From positions 26,172-90,171 of the forward strand of contig NZ_RJJW01000004.1 of the NCBI RefSeq assembly GCF_003781945.1: a DNA stretch of 64,000 nucleotides, written 5' to 3'. Position numbers and translations under genes: made by a program. Of the stretch, positions 25,193-33,983 are shown piece after piece. This DNA comes from Halorubrum sp. CSM-61. Its GTDB lineage: Archaea; Halobacteriota; Halobacteria; Halobacteriales; Haloferacaceae. Each line of letters starts with the position of its first letter. The stretch's first letter is position 1. Below the pieces are notes generated by a model that saw only the letters and a program-made list of their open reading frames with translations, was not told the DNA's origin and searched no databases.

Positions 25193-26101
25193 ATGTTCCC
25201 AGAGGGCCGCAGTGTCGGGGTCACCGAGGCGCTCCACGGGGCGGTACCGGACTCGGTTCTCGTGTGCTTCGCACTGCTCACGCAGCTCGGTGACGTGTGG
25301 TTCCTCTTCCTGCTCGGGGGCGTGCTCTACGTCGCCGGCGACCAGCTCCCCCGCTGGGGGATCGACCGGCGGCGCGGGCTGTTCGTCCTCGCCCTCCTGC
25401 TCACGTACGTCGCCCTCATCGGGGTGCTCAAGGGATTCTTCCTGTTTCCGCGTCCGGTCGGAGCGGGCGCCCCGCCCGTCGTCCAGTGGATCCCGTCCGT
25501 CCTCGACGGGGTGCTCGCCGACATCAGCACGGCGGACGGGCCGGGGTTCCCGAGCGGTCACGCCTTCGGAAGCACGCTGGTGTGGGGCGGGTTCGCGCTC
25601 ACCGTCGCGGAGGACGAACTGTCGCGTGCGTGGATCGGATTCGCCGGCGCCGTCGTCGTGACCGTCTCGGTCGCGCGGCTCGTCCTGGGGGTCCACTACC
25701 TCGTGGACGTCGTGGCCGGGGTCGGCCTCGGGCTGGTGGTGCTGGGGATGCTCTACGTCGTCGCCGACCGCGGCACCGACCCTAGTCGGGTCCTCCTCGT
25801 CGCCGTCGTCGCCGGGCTGTTGGGGCTGTTTCAGGGGGCCTCCTTCGAGAGCGTGGCCGCGCTCGGAAGCGCCGTCGGCGCGTGGCTCGTGTGGCGCGGC
25901 GTCGCCGATTCGACGCCGGCCCACCCGTCGAACCGCCGAGAGGTCGGTGCCGGATTCGCCGTCCTCGGACTCGCGGGCGGCTTCTTCGCGCTCCTGTACG
26001 CCGTCGAACCGCCGCTGCCGATCGCGTTCCTCGGTTCCGCCGTCGCCGTCGGGAGTACGGTCGCCGCCCCGCTGGCCGGTGAGAAACTCGGTGGGTCGTA
26101 G
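25193..26101 (+). CDS. PAP2-superfamily membrane phosphatase
   Basis: 302 residues from the ATG at 25193, several transmembrane helices. The three phosphatase motifs are present: K(GFFLFP)RP near residue 83, GFPSGHAFG near 120 and ARLVLGVHYLVD near 160. Type-2 phosphatidic acid phosphatases dephosphorylate lipid or polyprenyl phosphates in the membrane. The substrate cannot be told from sequence. The C-terminal third adds extra helices. Confidence 0.85.
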   Translation: MFPEGRSVGVTEALHGAVPDSVLVCFALLTQLGDVWFLFLLGGVLYVAGDQLPRWGIDRRRGLFVLALLLTYVALIGVLKGFFLFPRPVGAGAPPVVQWIPSVLDGVLADISTADGPGFPSGHAFGSTLVWGGFALTVAEDELSRAWIGFAGAVVVTVSVARLVLGVHYLVDVVAGVGLGLVVLGMLYVVADRGTDPSRVLLVAVVAGLLGLFQGASFESVAALGSAVGAWLVWRGVADSTPAHPSNRREVGAGFAVLGLAGGFFALLYAVEPPLPIAFLGSAVAVGSTVAAPLAGEKLGGS

Positions 26102-26209
26102 CGCTTGAGCGCACGGCTGAGAGACGACCGCGGAGACGGTATCCGCGGACGCTCACGGACCGGAGAGACCGGACGCGGTTTTAACTCGCGCCGCGTGCGA
26201 TCCGATCGC

Positions 26210-26578
26210 ATGCTCGATGCAGCGTTGACGACCGCCGCGGGCGACGGAGGGGTCGACCTCGCGCTCACCGTGACGAACGCGGGCGACGATCCGGTCACGC
26301 TCCGGTTCCGGACCGGACAGCGCGCCGACTTCGCGGCGTATCGGATCGACGGGGAAGCCGAGAGGGACGGAACGGACGGCGACGCAGACCCCGTCTGGCG
26401 GTACGGCACCGGTCGGCTGTTCACGCAGGTGCTCGGGAGCGAGACGCTGGAGTCGGGCGAGTCGACGGCTTACGAGGCGACGTGGGGGGATCCGCCGTCG
26501 GGAGAATACCGGATCGTCGGCGAGGTGACCGCGGAGGAGTGCGATCTGACCGCCACCGCGACCGTCGAGGTCGACTGA
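26210..26578 (+). CDS. BsuPI-like (intracellular proteinase inhibitor) domain protein
   Basis: 122 residues from the ATG at 26210. An immunoglobulin-like beta-sandwich pattern is clear: LALTVTNAGDDPVTLRFRTGQ (in parts), YRIDGE, PVWRYGTGRLFTQVLGSETL, then the PSGEYRIVGEVTA strand. This is the BsuPI layout, named for a Bacillus proteinase inhibitor; most members are uncharacterised. Convergent with menD. Confidence 0.75.
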   Translation: MLDAALTTAAGDGGVDLALTVTNAGDDPVTLRFRTGQRADFAAYRIDGEAERDGTDGDADPVWRYGTGRLFTQVLGSETLESGESTAYEATWGDPPSGEYRIVGEVTAEECDLTATATVEVD

Positions 26579-26589
26579 GTCGCGTCCCG

Positions 26590-28512
26590 CTACTCCGCGT
26601 CGCCGCCGTCGCCGACGCGCTCGCCGTGGACCGCGCGCTCGACCGCGGCTTCGAGGCGCTCGCGGGTGCGGTGGCTCGACTCGGCGTCCGTCCGTACCTC
26701 GATCAGGTGCGAGCCGTCCGCGTCGCGGGCCCGCGCGTACGCGTCCCCGAGGTCTTCGGCGACGTTCTCGGCGGACTCCGCGGCGTCCGGCCGCGCGTCG
26801 ATCCGCACGTAATCCAGCCCGTGGAGGTCGGCCATCGGCTCGAATGCGATGCCGTGGGGGGTCTTGAACGACTCCGTGAACTCCGGCTCGAAGGACTCTA
26901 TCGGGAGCTCGTGGAATATCCCGCCGCCGTCGTTGTTGATCAGCACGACCGTCGCGTCGACGTCGCAGCGGTCGAGCGCGAGCAGGCCGTTCGCGTCGTG
27001 GTACAGCGCCAGGTCGCCGACGACGAGCGTGAGGTCGTCGGTCGTCGCGGAGCCGGCGCCGAGCGCGCTGGAGACGATCCCGTCGATGCCGGAGACGCCG
27101 CGGTTGCCGAGGGAAGTGACGCTCGTCGTCGTCGGCCCGACGAAGCGGTCGAGGTCGCGGACGGGCATCGAGTTGGAGACGAACAGCGTCGCGGGGTCGG
27201 GGAGCACGTCGGCCACCGCGCGGAGCGCGTCGCCCTCGTGGAAGGGGAGGGCGTCGTCGCCGTCGGAGGCAGCGAGGGGGTCGTCGCCGTCGGAAGCGGG
27301 GAGGGTGTCGGCGGCCTCCTCCCGGCCGTGAACCGCTCCGGCGGCTGCGTCGGCGTCCTCCCACTGCGCGCGCCAGTCGGGGTCGCCGCCGCTCCCGGCG
27401 ACGGACCGGGAGAGCCGGGCGCAGAGGCGGCTCGGCTCGGCGACGACGAGGTCGGTCGCGGCGAACTCCGCCTCGCGCCAGCGGCCGGCTGGGTCGACCT
27501 GATACTGGTCGGCGCCCGTCTCGGCGAGGTACTTGCGGAGGCGCTTGGAGGTGGGCGAGGCGCCGAGCCGGACGACGAGGTCGGGATCGGTCCAGTCGGC
27601 GGCACTCCCCACGTCGTCTGCGGCGTCGTCCCCCTCCCCGGTGATTTCCGCCGAGAGGTACGCGTCGTACGCGCCGATCACGGGCGCGACGCGGGTGTGT
27701 CCGCCGAATCGAACGCCGGAGAGCGGGTCGGCGAGGATCGGGAACCCGGTGGCGTGCGACAGCGCCGTGACGGCCTCGGCGTCGAGCCCCGGCGGGTCCG
27801 CGGGGCCGGCGACGATCAGTCCGCGGTCGGTCGTCGCGAGCTCGTCGGCGAGCCGCCGGAGCTCGTCGTCGCCCGGCTCCGGCGACCCGGGCGTCACGTC
27901 GACGTAGGGGCCGTCGCGGCCGGCCTCGGCGACCGGATCGAGGTCGGCGGGCACGTCGTCGGGGACGCGGGTCGGCTCCAGCGGCTTCTTGAACGGGACG
28001 TTGAGGTGGACCGGGCCGGGGTCGGCGCCCTCGGCGGTCCCCACCGCGCGGGCGACGGTGGTCCGGAGCGACCGGAGCGCGCGGTCGTTCGGCGCGGGCT
28101 CCGGGAGGTCCTTGTAAAACCGGACGGCGTCGCCGTACAGCTTCTCCTGGTCGGCGGTCTGGTTCGCCCCCGAGTCGCGGAGTTCGGGCGGACGGTCGGC
28201 CGTGAGCGCGAGCAGGGGGACGCGGGCCTCGCTCGCCTCCATCACGGCGGGATGGTAGTTGGCGGCGGCGGTGCCGGAAGTGCAGATGAGCGGCGTCACC
28301 GTTCCGGTCCGACGCGCGCGACCCAGCGCGAAGTAGGCGGCCGAGCGCTCGTCGAGCTGGGAGAAAACCCGCAGGTCGTCGCTGCGAGCGGCGGCCATCG
28401 TCAGCGGCGTCGAGCGGCTTCCGGGCGAGGCCACGACGGCGTCGACGCCCGCGGCGACGAGCTCGTCGACGAGGGCGCGCGCCCACAGCGTGTTCCGGTT
28501 CGGCGCGGTCAT
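26590..28512 (-). CDS. menD: SEPHCHC synthase, menaquinone biosynthesis
   Basis: 640-residue ThDP-dependent enzyme from the ATG at 28512. N-terminal ASPGSRSTPLT (about residue 28), CTSGTAAANYHPAVMEASE, LTADRPPELRDSGANQT and the C-terminal ThDP/Mg motif region (INNDGGGIFHELPIE) are classical MenD. It adds 2-oxoglutarate-derived succinic semialdehyde to isochorismate. Other men genes are not in this window. The start used here removes a 66-codon extension of Arg-rich shadow. Confidence 0.93.
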   Translation of the reverse strand: MTAPNRNTLWARALVDELVAAGVDAVVASPGSRSTPLTMAAARSDDLRVFSQLDERSAAYFALGRARRTGTVTPLICTSGTAAANYHPAVMEASEARVPLLALTADRPPELRDSGANQTADQEKLYGDAVRFYKDLPEPAPNDRALRSLRTTVARAVGTAEGADPGPVHLNVPFKKPLEPTRVPDDVPADLDPVAEAGRDGPYVDVTPGSPEPGDDELRRLADELATTDRGLIVAGPADPPGLDAEAVTALSHATGFPILADPLSGVRFGGHTRVAPVIGAYDAYLSAEITGEGDDAADDVGSAADWTDPDLVVRLGASPTSKRLRKYLAETGADQYQVDPAGRWREAEFAATDLVVAEPSRLCARLSRSVAGSGGDPDWRAQWEDADAAAGAVHGREEAADTLPASDGDDPLAASDGDDALPFHEGDALRAVADVLPDPATLFVSNSMPVRDLDRFVGPTTTSVTSLGNRGVSGIDGIVSSALGAGSATTDDLTLVVGDLALYHDANGLLALDRCDVDATVVLINNDGGGIFHELPIESFEPEFTESFKTPHGIAFEPMADLHGLDYVRIDARPDAAESAENVAEDLGDAYARARDADGSHLIEVRTDAESSHRTRERLEAAVERAVHGERVGDGGDAE

Positions 28513-28742
28513 TACGATCGCTTGGGAGTCGCGATTTAAATACTCCCGCGAGTCGGTCGCGCCGGGACCGGAGGGTCGCTCCCGCCGCTCTCGTCGGCGG
28601 TCCACCCGCGGGCGAGCGCGTCCGCCGGAGGCTCGCGCTCGGCCTCCTCGAACGCCTCGGGGTCGCCGCGAGGGGGTCGATACCACGCGCGAGGCCGCTC
28701 CGTTCTGCAACGCTTATGCACGCTGACCGACTTCGATCGGAC

Positions 28743-29429
28743 ATGAGCGACGACGACGCCGTCGACGTCGAGGTCGAGTCCTCCGACGACGCCGCGGCCG
28801 ACGCCGCGGCCGACGCCGCCGACGCGGCGAGAACGAACGGCACCGAGGGAACGAGCGGCGAGTCGACCGAAGCGAACGGCGACGCCCGCGCCGACGCCGA
28901 GGCGCTGGCTGCCGCCGTCGCGGAACACGACCGGGCGCTCGCTCGGGAGGTCGCGGCGCTGGAGGCGGACCTCGCGGAGACGCGCGACGAGCTCCTCGAG
29001 GCCGAGGAGGAGGTCGAGGAGCTGACGAGCAAGCTCGCCCGCGTCAAGGCCGACTTCAGCAACTACAAACAGCGCGCCAAGCGCAAGCAGGAGGAGATCC
29101 GCGAGCGCGCCTCGGAGGCGCTCGTCGAGCGTATCACCCCGGTCCGCAACGACCTCCTTCGCGCGCTCGACCAGGAGGAGGGGAGCGACCTCCGGCCCGG
29201 CGTCGAGTCGACGTTAGAGAAGTTCGACGAGGTGCTCGCCGACGAGGGCGTCGAGCCCATCGACCCCGACCCCGGCGAGGAGGTCGACCCCGCCCGCCAT
29301 CAAGTGATGCTGCGGGTCGAGAGCGCCCAGCCGGACGGGACCGTCCACGAGGTGTACGAGCCCGGCTACGAGATGGGCGACCGCGTGGTCAGCGAGGCGA
29401 AGGTCACCGTCAGCGCCGACGAGGAGTAG
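28743..29429 (+). CDS. grpE: Nucleotide exchange factor GrpE
   Basis: 228 residues. An acidic, disordered N-terminus, a long coiled coil at about 65-130 (EADLAETRDELLEAEEEVEE), and the C-terminal beta domain with HQVMLRVES and YEPGYEMGDRVVSEAKV. It releases ADP from DnaK. dnaK is not adjacent here: the downstream neighbour is surE on the other strand. Confidence 0.94.
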   Translation: MSDDDAVDVEVESSDDAAADAAADAADAARTNGTEGTSGESTEANGDARADAEALAAAVAEHDRALAREVAALEADLAETRDELLEAEEEVEELTSKLARVKADFSNYKQRAKRKQEEIRERASEALVERITPVRNDLLRALDQEEGSDLRPGVESTLEKFDEVLADEGVEPIDPDPGEEVDPARHQVMLRVESAQPDGTVHEVYEPGYEMGDRVVSEAKVTVSADEE

Positions 29430-29457
29430 TCTCGGACAGCCGGTCACCGGATATCGG

Positions 29458-30285
29458 TCACCGGACATTCTCGGTCGCGCGCCCGTACGCGGCCGCCAGC
29501 TCGTCGAGCCCCGCGTCCGGCTCCGCGGCGTGGGGGATCGACAGCGGCGAGACGGACACCTCGCCGTCGAGGACCGCCCGCCGGTCGGTGCCGACCGGAT
29601 CGGGGACGTCGCCCGCGTTCATCCTCCCCCAGATCGGGTCGGAGAAGGTCACGCGGCCGTTCCCGTCGCGGGCCGCCTCGATGCCGTACCACGGGGAGGG
29701 CGAAGTGACCCGCATCGGGGCCGGGGCGTCGCGCTCGCCGTCCGCGCCCGCGTCCGGATCCGCGATCGGGGCGTTGACGTTGAGGTAGTCGACGCGGTCG
29801 AAGGCACCGGCCGCGGTCGCTTCTTCGACGAGGTACCGGGTCGCGCGCGTCGCGTTCGCGAACTCCGCCGGCTCCAGCTCCCGCTTCCACCAGTCGTCCC
29901 CGCCCGGGACGTACATGGAGGTCGCCACCGCGGGCACGTCGAAGAAGGCGGCCTCGACCGCGGCGGAGACGGTCCCCGACCGCCCGAGGGTGTACGCGCC
30001 GAGGTTCGCCCCCTCGTTACAGCCCGCGACCACGACGTCGGCGTCCGGGACCAAGGCGTCGAGCCCCGCGACGACGCAGTCGACCGGGGTGCCGTCGACG
30101 GCGTACCCGAGCTCGTGGTCCGCGACGTCGACGCCGTCCGAGAGGGTGCGCCCGGTAGACGACTGATCGTCGGTCGGAGCGACCGCCACCACGTCGTAGT
30201 CGACATCGAGCGCGTCGTAGAGCGCTCTGAGGCCCGCGGCGTCGATCCCGTCGTCGTTCGTCAAGAGGACGCGTTCGACGCTCAT
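29458..30285 (-). CDS. surE: 5'/3'-nucleotidase SurE
   Basis: 275 residues from the ATG at 30285. The metal-binding LLTNDDGIDAAG is at the N-terminus, with APTDDQSSTGR and AGCNEGANLG further on. SurE dephosphorylates nucleoside monophosphates and is linked to stress survival. The longer frame up to 30957 is a shadow of the next region. Confidence 0.95.
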   Translation of the reverse strand: MSVERVLLTNDDGIDAAGLRALYDALDVDYDVVAVAPTDDQSSTGRTLSDGVDVADHELGYAVDGTPVDCVVAGLDALVPDADVVVAGCNEGANLGAYTLGRSGTVSAAVEAAFFDVPAVATSMYVPGGDDWWKRELEPAEFANATRATRYLVEEATAAGAFDRVDYLNVNAPIADPDAGADGERDAPAPMRVTSPSPWYGIEAARDGNGRVTFSDPIWGRMNAGDVPDPVGTDRRAVLDGEVSVSPLSIPHAAEPDAGLDELAAAYGRATENVR

Positions 30286-30421
30286 GGGATCACCTCGGGC
30301 GGTTCGGCCAAAAGTCCACCGTCGGAGGAGGAACCGGAGCGCGGCCGCGGTGTGGCGACGGGCCGCGGACCCCGCCGTACCGAACGGAAAGGCCCACGTA
30401 TCCCGGGGTCGATCGACCGGT

Positions 30422-30778
30422 ATGGGATTCGGGGACACGGCGAAGAAGATCCAGACGCTCGCCGACAAGGCAGAGCGCACGTACCAGAAGATCAACGAGC
30501 TCCGCGCCGAGGTCGAGGAGACCCAGACGACCGTGCTCGACACCTCCGAGCGCATCCAGCGGCTCGAAAACGAGATGGCCGAGCAGCGCGCCGTCCTCGA
30601 CGCGGTCGCCGAGGAGGTCGGCGTCGACTTAGAGAGCGTGAGCACCGAGGCGCACATCACCGACGCCGAGGAGATCTCCGGGCCGGAGGGCGACGCCGAG
30701 GGCGCCGAAAGCGGCGGCGCAGACAGCGATGACGCAGCGGGAGACGATGAGTCCGCGAACGACGACACCGAGACGTAA
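30422..30778 (+). CDS. Coiled-coil protein of the DUF5798 type
   Basis: 118 residues from the ATG at 30422. MGFGDTAKKIQTLADKAERT starts a long heptad-rich helix to about residue 70, ending in an acidic low-complexity tail. This is typical of a small haloarchaeal conserved family of unknown function. Divergent from surE. Confidence 0.75.
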   Translation: MGFGDTAKKIQTLADKAERTYQKINELRAEVEETQTTVLDTSERIQRLENEMAEQRAVLDAVAEEVGVDLESVSTEAHITDAEEISGPEGDAEGAESGGADSDDAAGDDESANDDTET

Positions 30779-30966
30779 GCCGTTTGGACGCGGTTCCGGC
30801 TGGTACAGACACAGTTGTGAGAGACTGCGGGAGTGGGTATATCGATATGGTGGAGTAGTTGTTTATACGTGATCGAGTGGTGTTGCTGTCGGCTGTTTAT
30901 AAGTGAGCGGCGTCGATACGGTGACGACCTCTTGGGATCGACGGTGAAGACCTCCAAAGCCCCAGC

Positions 30967-31064
30967 CGCTGTGGGCGGCGCACGCTCGCTGCGCTCCTCA
31001 CTCGGTCGCTCACGGTGTTCGCTCCCTCGTTGCGGTGCTTACGTCGCCTGCGCCGCCCACAGCG
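30967..31064. repeat. 98-bp inverted-repeat element
   Basis: The 16-bp arms CGCTGTGGGCGGCGCA (30967-30982) and its exact complement (31049-31064) enclose 66 bp. The interior is rich in GCTCGCT/CTCGTTGC words. It could fold as a hairpin in RNA or DNA, or be a small non-autonomous mobile repeat. Confidence 0.6.
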
Positions 31065-31373
31065 ACTGCCCCTTTGAGTCCCACCCCGCACAGCACCGCA
31101 ACCGCGCCTCACGCCTCCCCAGCCTCGTCGGCGGCTCCCGTTGGTCGCCGCCGACTCCCTCGCACCGTCGGTTCGCGGCCCAGAGGGCCGCTCACCGGGG
31201 CGCGCCACCGCATCCCATTTATAAGCGATCGTCGGCGTCGCTCGCGACTGTTTAAATACTCTCTCGCCGCCACCGATCTGCAATACTTACTCCCGCCATC
31301 GATCAAGAAACGTCCTCCAGCGACCGGAGATTCGTGACTAGAGACATCCGGAGAACAGTATATCAACGGAGCC

Positions 31374-31380
31374 AATATTA
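31374..31380 (+). promoter_or_regulatory. TATA-like box for the small membrane protein gene
   Basis: ATATTAA about 29 nt before the ATG at 31406, in an AT-rich stretch. Confidence 0.4.
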
Positions 31381-31405
31381 ACAGCAGTCCCGTCCATAGA
31401 TCGGT

Positions 31406-31684
31406 ATGAATCGAATCGTCCTCCTCGGCGGTGTCCTTTTCGCTGTCGGATTCGGGATCGCTCTCGTGCAACTGGTGACGTTCCCCGAAATGTTGTTCGG
31501 CGGCTGCACCGATGTCGGCGTTCCGGAGGGGCGTGATCAGGGAATCGGCATCATCGGTGTGCAGGATTCGAACCTCCTGTACACGCACGACGGGGTGAAC
31601 GAGTGCAGCATCCCGCTTCCGGCGATCCTCTCTCCGATCGGACTCGTCGTCGTCGGGACGGGATTGGTTCTGTCCGCGAGATGA
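31406..31684 (+). CDS. Small membrane protein with two transmembrane helices
   Basis: 92 residues. Hydrophobic segments at about 4-28 (LLGGVLFAVGFGIALVQLV) and 72-90 (PIGLVVVGTGLVLS), with a 40-residue loop containing two cysteines (GGCTDVG, NECSIPLP). Helix orientation suggests that the loop is outside, where a disulfide could form. No family recognised. Confidence 0.6.
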   Translation: MNRIVLLGGVLFAVGFGIALVQLVTFPEMLFGGCTDVGVPEGRDQGIGIIGVQDSNLLYTHDGVNECSIPLPAILSPIGLVVVGTGLVLSAR

Positions 31685-31765
31685 CCGTCCGCTCGTGCCA
31701 ATTCCCGCACGACAGCGGTCGATTCGATCGGTCGAAGACGGAATCGTAACCGATCGAGGCCCCGA

Positions 31766-32521
31766 TCAGGGTTCTCGTCCGGGCCCTCCGCCCGCTTCGC
31801 CTTCTCCGCCCGCTTCGCCCTCTCCGCCCGCTTCGCTCTCTCCGCCTTCTCCGCCTTCTCCGCCTTCTCCGCCTTCTCCGCCTTCTCCGCCTTCTCCGCC
31901 TTCTCCGCCTTCTCCGCCTTCTCCGCCTTCTCCGCCTTCTCCGCCTTCTCCGCCTTCTCCGCCTTCTCCGCCTTCTCCGCTCTCCGCATCTGCCCGCGAG
32001 ACGACCTCGGCCGGCACGCCGGCGACGGTCGTCCCGGACGGCACGTCCTCTGCGACGAGCGAGTTGGCGGCGACCCGCGCGTCCTCCCCGATCGTGACGC
32101 CCGGGAGGACGACCGCGCCCGCGCCGATCATCGCGCGGTCCTCGACGACCACGTCGCCGAGGCGGTACTCGTCCTGGAGGAACTCGTGACAGAGCAGCGT
32201 GGCGTCGTAGCCGACGATGGCGTCGTTCCCGACCGTAATTCGTTCCGGCCAGAACACGTCCGGGGTCGACTCCAGCCCCCACGAGACGCCGGCGCCGACC
32301 GTCACGCCGATCCGGCGCAACAGCCAGTTCTTCAGTCGGAGGCTCGGGCAGACCCGCGCGAGCACGATCACGACGTAGTTGCGGACGACCGCGAGCGGCG
32401 ACTTCGCGTCGGGCCACGACCACAGGGAGTTTCGGGGCCCCGGCGTCGGGAAGCGGTCGAGGCCGTCGCTTCGGAGCGAGTCGGTGTCCTCAGGCGTCGC
32501 GTCCGCGTCGTCGCGTGTCAC
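31766..32521 (-). CDS. Hexapeptide-repeat acyltransferase with a Gly-Glu VNTR tail
   Basis: 251 residues. The core (about 40-175) is a left-handed beta-helix acyltransferase: ITVGNDAIVGYDATLLCHEF, VVVEDRAMIGAGAVVLPGVTIGEDARVAANSLV (in parts) and VAGVPAEVV, the maltose/galactoside O-acetyltransferase layout with its catalytic His in CHEF. The last ~70 residues are almost pure Gly-Glu repeats coded by a 9-bp tandem repeat (separate entry). A role in sugar or surface-polymer acetylation is likely but unproven. Confidence 0.85.
   Translation of the reverse strand: MTRDDADATPEDTDSLRSDGLDRFPTPGPRNSLWSWPDAKSPLAVVRNYVVIVLARVCPSLRLKNWLLRRIGVTVGAGVSWGLESTPDVFWPERITVGNDAIVGYDATLLCHEFLQDEYRLGDVVVEDRAMIGAGAVVLPGVTIGEDARVAANSLVAEDVPSGTTVAGVPAEVVSRADAESGEGGEGGEGGEGGEGGEGGEGGEGGEGGEGGEGGEGGEGGEGGEGGESEAGGEGEAGGEGEAGGGPGREP
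31839..31980. repeat. 9-bp tandem repeat (VNTR), about 16 perfect copies
   Basis: The unit TCTCCGCCT repeats without error across ~142 bp, with degenerate copies extending left to about 31787. As 9 is a multiple of 3, copy-number change alters tail length without shifting frame. On the minus strand it codes Gly-Glu-Gly. Confidence 0.9.
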
Positions 32522-32569
32522 GTTACTCCGTTCGGACGGCGGGAATAAAAGGGTCGCTGACGGCGCGCG

Positions 32570-33853
32570 CTACTCGCGGAGCTCGGCCATGTGGTCGATC
32601 CGCCGCTGGACGAGGTCGGCCGTCCCGATGTCGTGGCGGATGCGGACTCGGTCGCCGGCGGCGGCGAGCGCGTCCTCGGCCTGCGCTTCCGCAGTCGCGA
32701 TGGAATCGCCGCGGCCGACGACCGCGAACGACCGGGAGGTGGTGGTGTACAGGCCGTCGTCGCGCTCGTCGACGCTGGCGTAGTAGAGGAGCGCGTCGCC
32801 GACGCTATCCTCGTCGACCGCGATCTTCGCGCCCGCGTCGGGGTCGGTCGGGTAGCCGTCCGGCACGGCGTACTTACAGACCGTCGCCTCGCCGGAGAAG
32901 GAGAGCTCGGGGAGCGCGTCATCGTCCCGTGCGGCCGTGAGCACGTCGAGGAAGGGAGTCTCCAAGACGGGGAGCGTGTTCATCGCCTCGGGATCGCCGA
33001 AGCGCGCGTTGAACTCGACGACCTTCGGGCCCGCGTCCGTGAGCATGAACTGGCCGTAGAGGACGCCCTTGTAGTCGGGGAGCGCGTCGACGACCGCCTC
33101 CAGCACGTCGACCGCGGCGTCGTAGTCGCCCTCCGCCATGAACGGCAGCGAGAGGCCGGTGTCGGTGTACGAGCCCATGCCGCCGGTGTTCGGCCCCTCG
33201 TCGCCCTCGTAGGCGCGCTTGTGGTCCTGCACCGCGGGGGTCGTGCGGAGCTCGCCGTTCGCGACGAACGCCTGTACCGTGAACTCCTCGCCGACGAGCC
33301 GCTCCTCGAGGACGACGCGCTCGTAGTCGGAGTCGCGGAGGTACGCCTTCGCCTCCCCGCTCGTCACCTGATCGCCGATCACCTTCACGCCCTTGCCGCC
33401 GGTGAGCCCGGTCGGCTTCACCGCGAGGTCGCCGTCGTACGCGTCGATGTACTCGCAGGCGGCCTCGACGTCGTCGAACACCTCGTAGTCCGGACAGCCC
33501 GGGATGTCGGCCTCGTCCATGAACTCACGCTGGTACGCCTTGTCCGTCTCCAGCCGCGCCTCCTCGGCCTGAGGGCCGAAGGCGTACACGCCGACCTCGT
33601 CGAGCGCGTCGGCGACGCCCGCCGCGAGCGCGGACTCCGGGCCGATCACGGCGATATCCGCGCCGACCGCGGTCGCGTAGTCGGCGACCGCCTCGGCGTC
33701 GGTCTCCGCGATCGCCTCGAACCCGTCGGCGAGCCGCCGGATCCCCGGGTTCCGGTTGCTCGCGCAGGCGTACAGCGCGCAGTCGTCGGCGACGGCGCGG
33801 GCGATCGCGTGTTCGCGCCCGCCGCCCCCCACCAGGAGTACGGTCTCCGTCAT
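32570..33853 (-). CDS. purD: Phosphoribosylamine-glycine ligase
   Basis: 427 residues. ATP-grasp enzyme of purine synthesis (GAR synthetase). N-terminal LLVGGGGREHAIA, then KPTGLTGGKGVKV, the QDHKRAYEGDEGPNTGGMGS motif and EFNARFGDPEAM are all diagnostic. Full length. A palindrome lies just upstream of the start. Confidence 0.96.
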   Translation of the reverse strand: MTETVLLVGGGGREHAIARAVADDCALYACASNRNPGIRRLADGFEAIAETDAEAVADYATAVGADIAVIGPESALAAGVADALDEVGVYAFGPQAEEARLETDKAYQREFMDEADIPGCPDYEVFDDVEAACEYIDAYDGDLAVKPTGLTGGKGVKVIGDQVTSGEAKAYLRDSDYERVVLEERLVGEEFTVQAFVANGELRTTPAVQDHKRAYEGDEGPNTGGMGSYTDTGLSLPFMAEGDYDAAVDVLEAVVDALPDYKGVLYGQFMLTDAGPKVVEFNARFGDPEAMNTLPVLETPFLDVLTAARDDDALPELSFSGEATVCKYAVPDGYPTDPDAGAKIAVDEDSVGDALLYYASVDERDDGLYTTTSRSFAVVGRGDSIATAEAQAEDALAAAGDRVRIRHDIGTADLVQRRIDHMAELRE

Positions 33854-33864
33854 ATGCGACCGAT

Positions 33865-33879
33865 CACTACACGGTAGTG
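33865..33879. promoter_or_regulatory. Candidate operator upstream of purD
   Basis: CACTAC-ACG-GTAGTG, a perfect 6+3+6 dyad, lies between a TATA-like AAGCTTA (about 33880-33886, minus-strand promoter) and the purD start at 33853. A site there would cover the transcription start, which fits repression. Confidence 0.45.
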
Positions 33880-33983
33880 TAAGCTTTACCCTCTATCTGC
33901 GTTCGGATATACACGTTCATGGTGTGATATTCTCGGTCGCGCTCGTGTGACGGGTTTTTGCCGCGCGGGACCGAACCGGACGT

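Larger units (their letters stand above)
30779..31405. other. Repeat-rich intergenic region with several TATA-like boxes
   Basis: No gene was recognised in these 627 bases; the frames through it translate to Arg/Ser/Pro-rich nonsense. It holds TTTATAMG-type boxes near 30861, 30895 and 31217 and a TTTAAAT at 31251, all on the plus strand. It also has a GCGGCTGGGGCTTT-type segment (minus strand, 30942-30969) related to the tandem repeats near 10 kb, and a long inverted repeat (separate entry). Confidence 0.6.

Noticed and set aside
30833..31337. Open frames through the repeat-rich intergenic region
   Set aside because: They cross the inverted repeat and read as Ser/Arg/Pro-rich strings with no start context.
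31787..31985. Possible CRISPR array
   Set aside because: The unit is only 9 bp, contiguous and without spacers; it is a coding VNTR.
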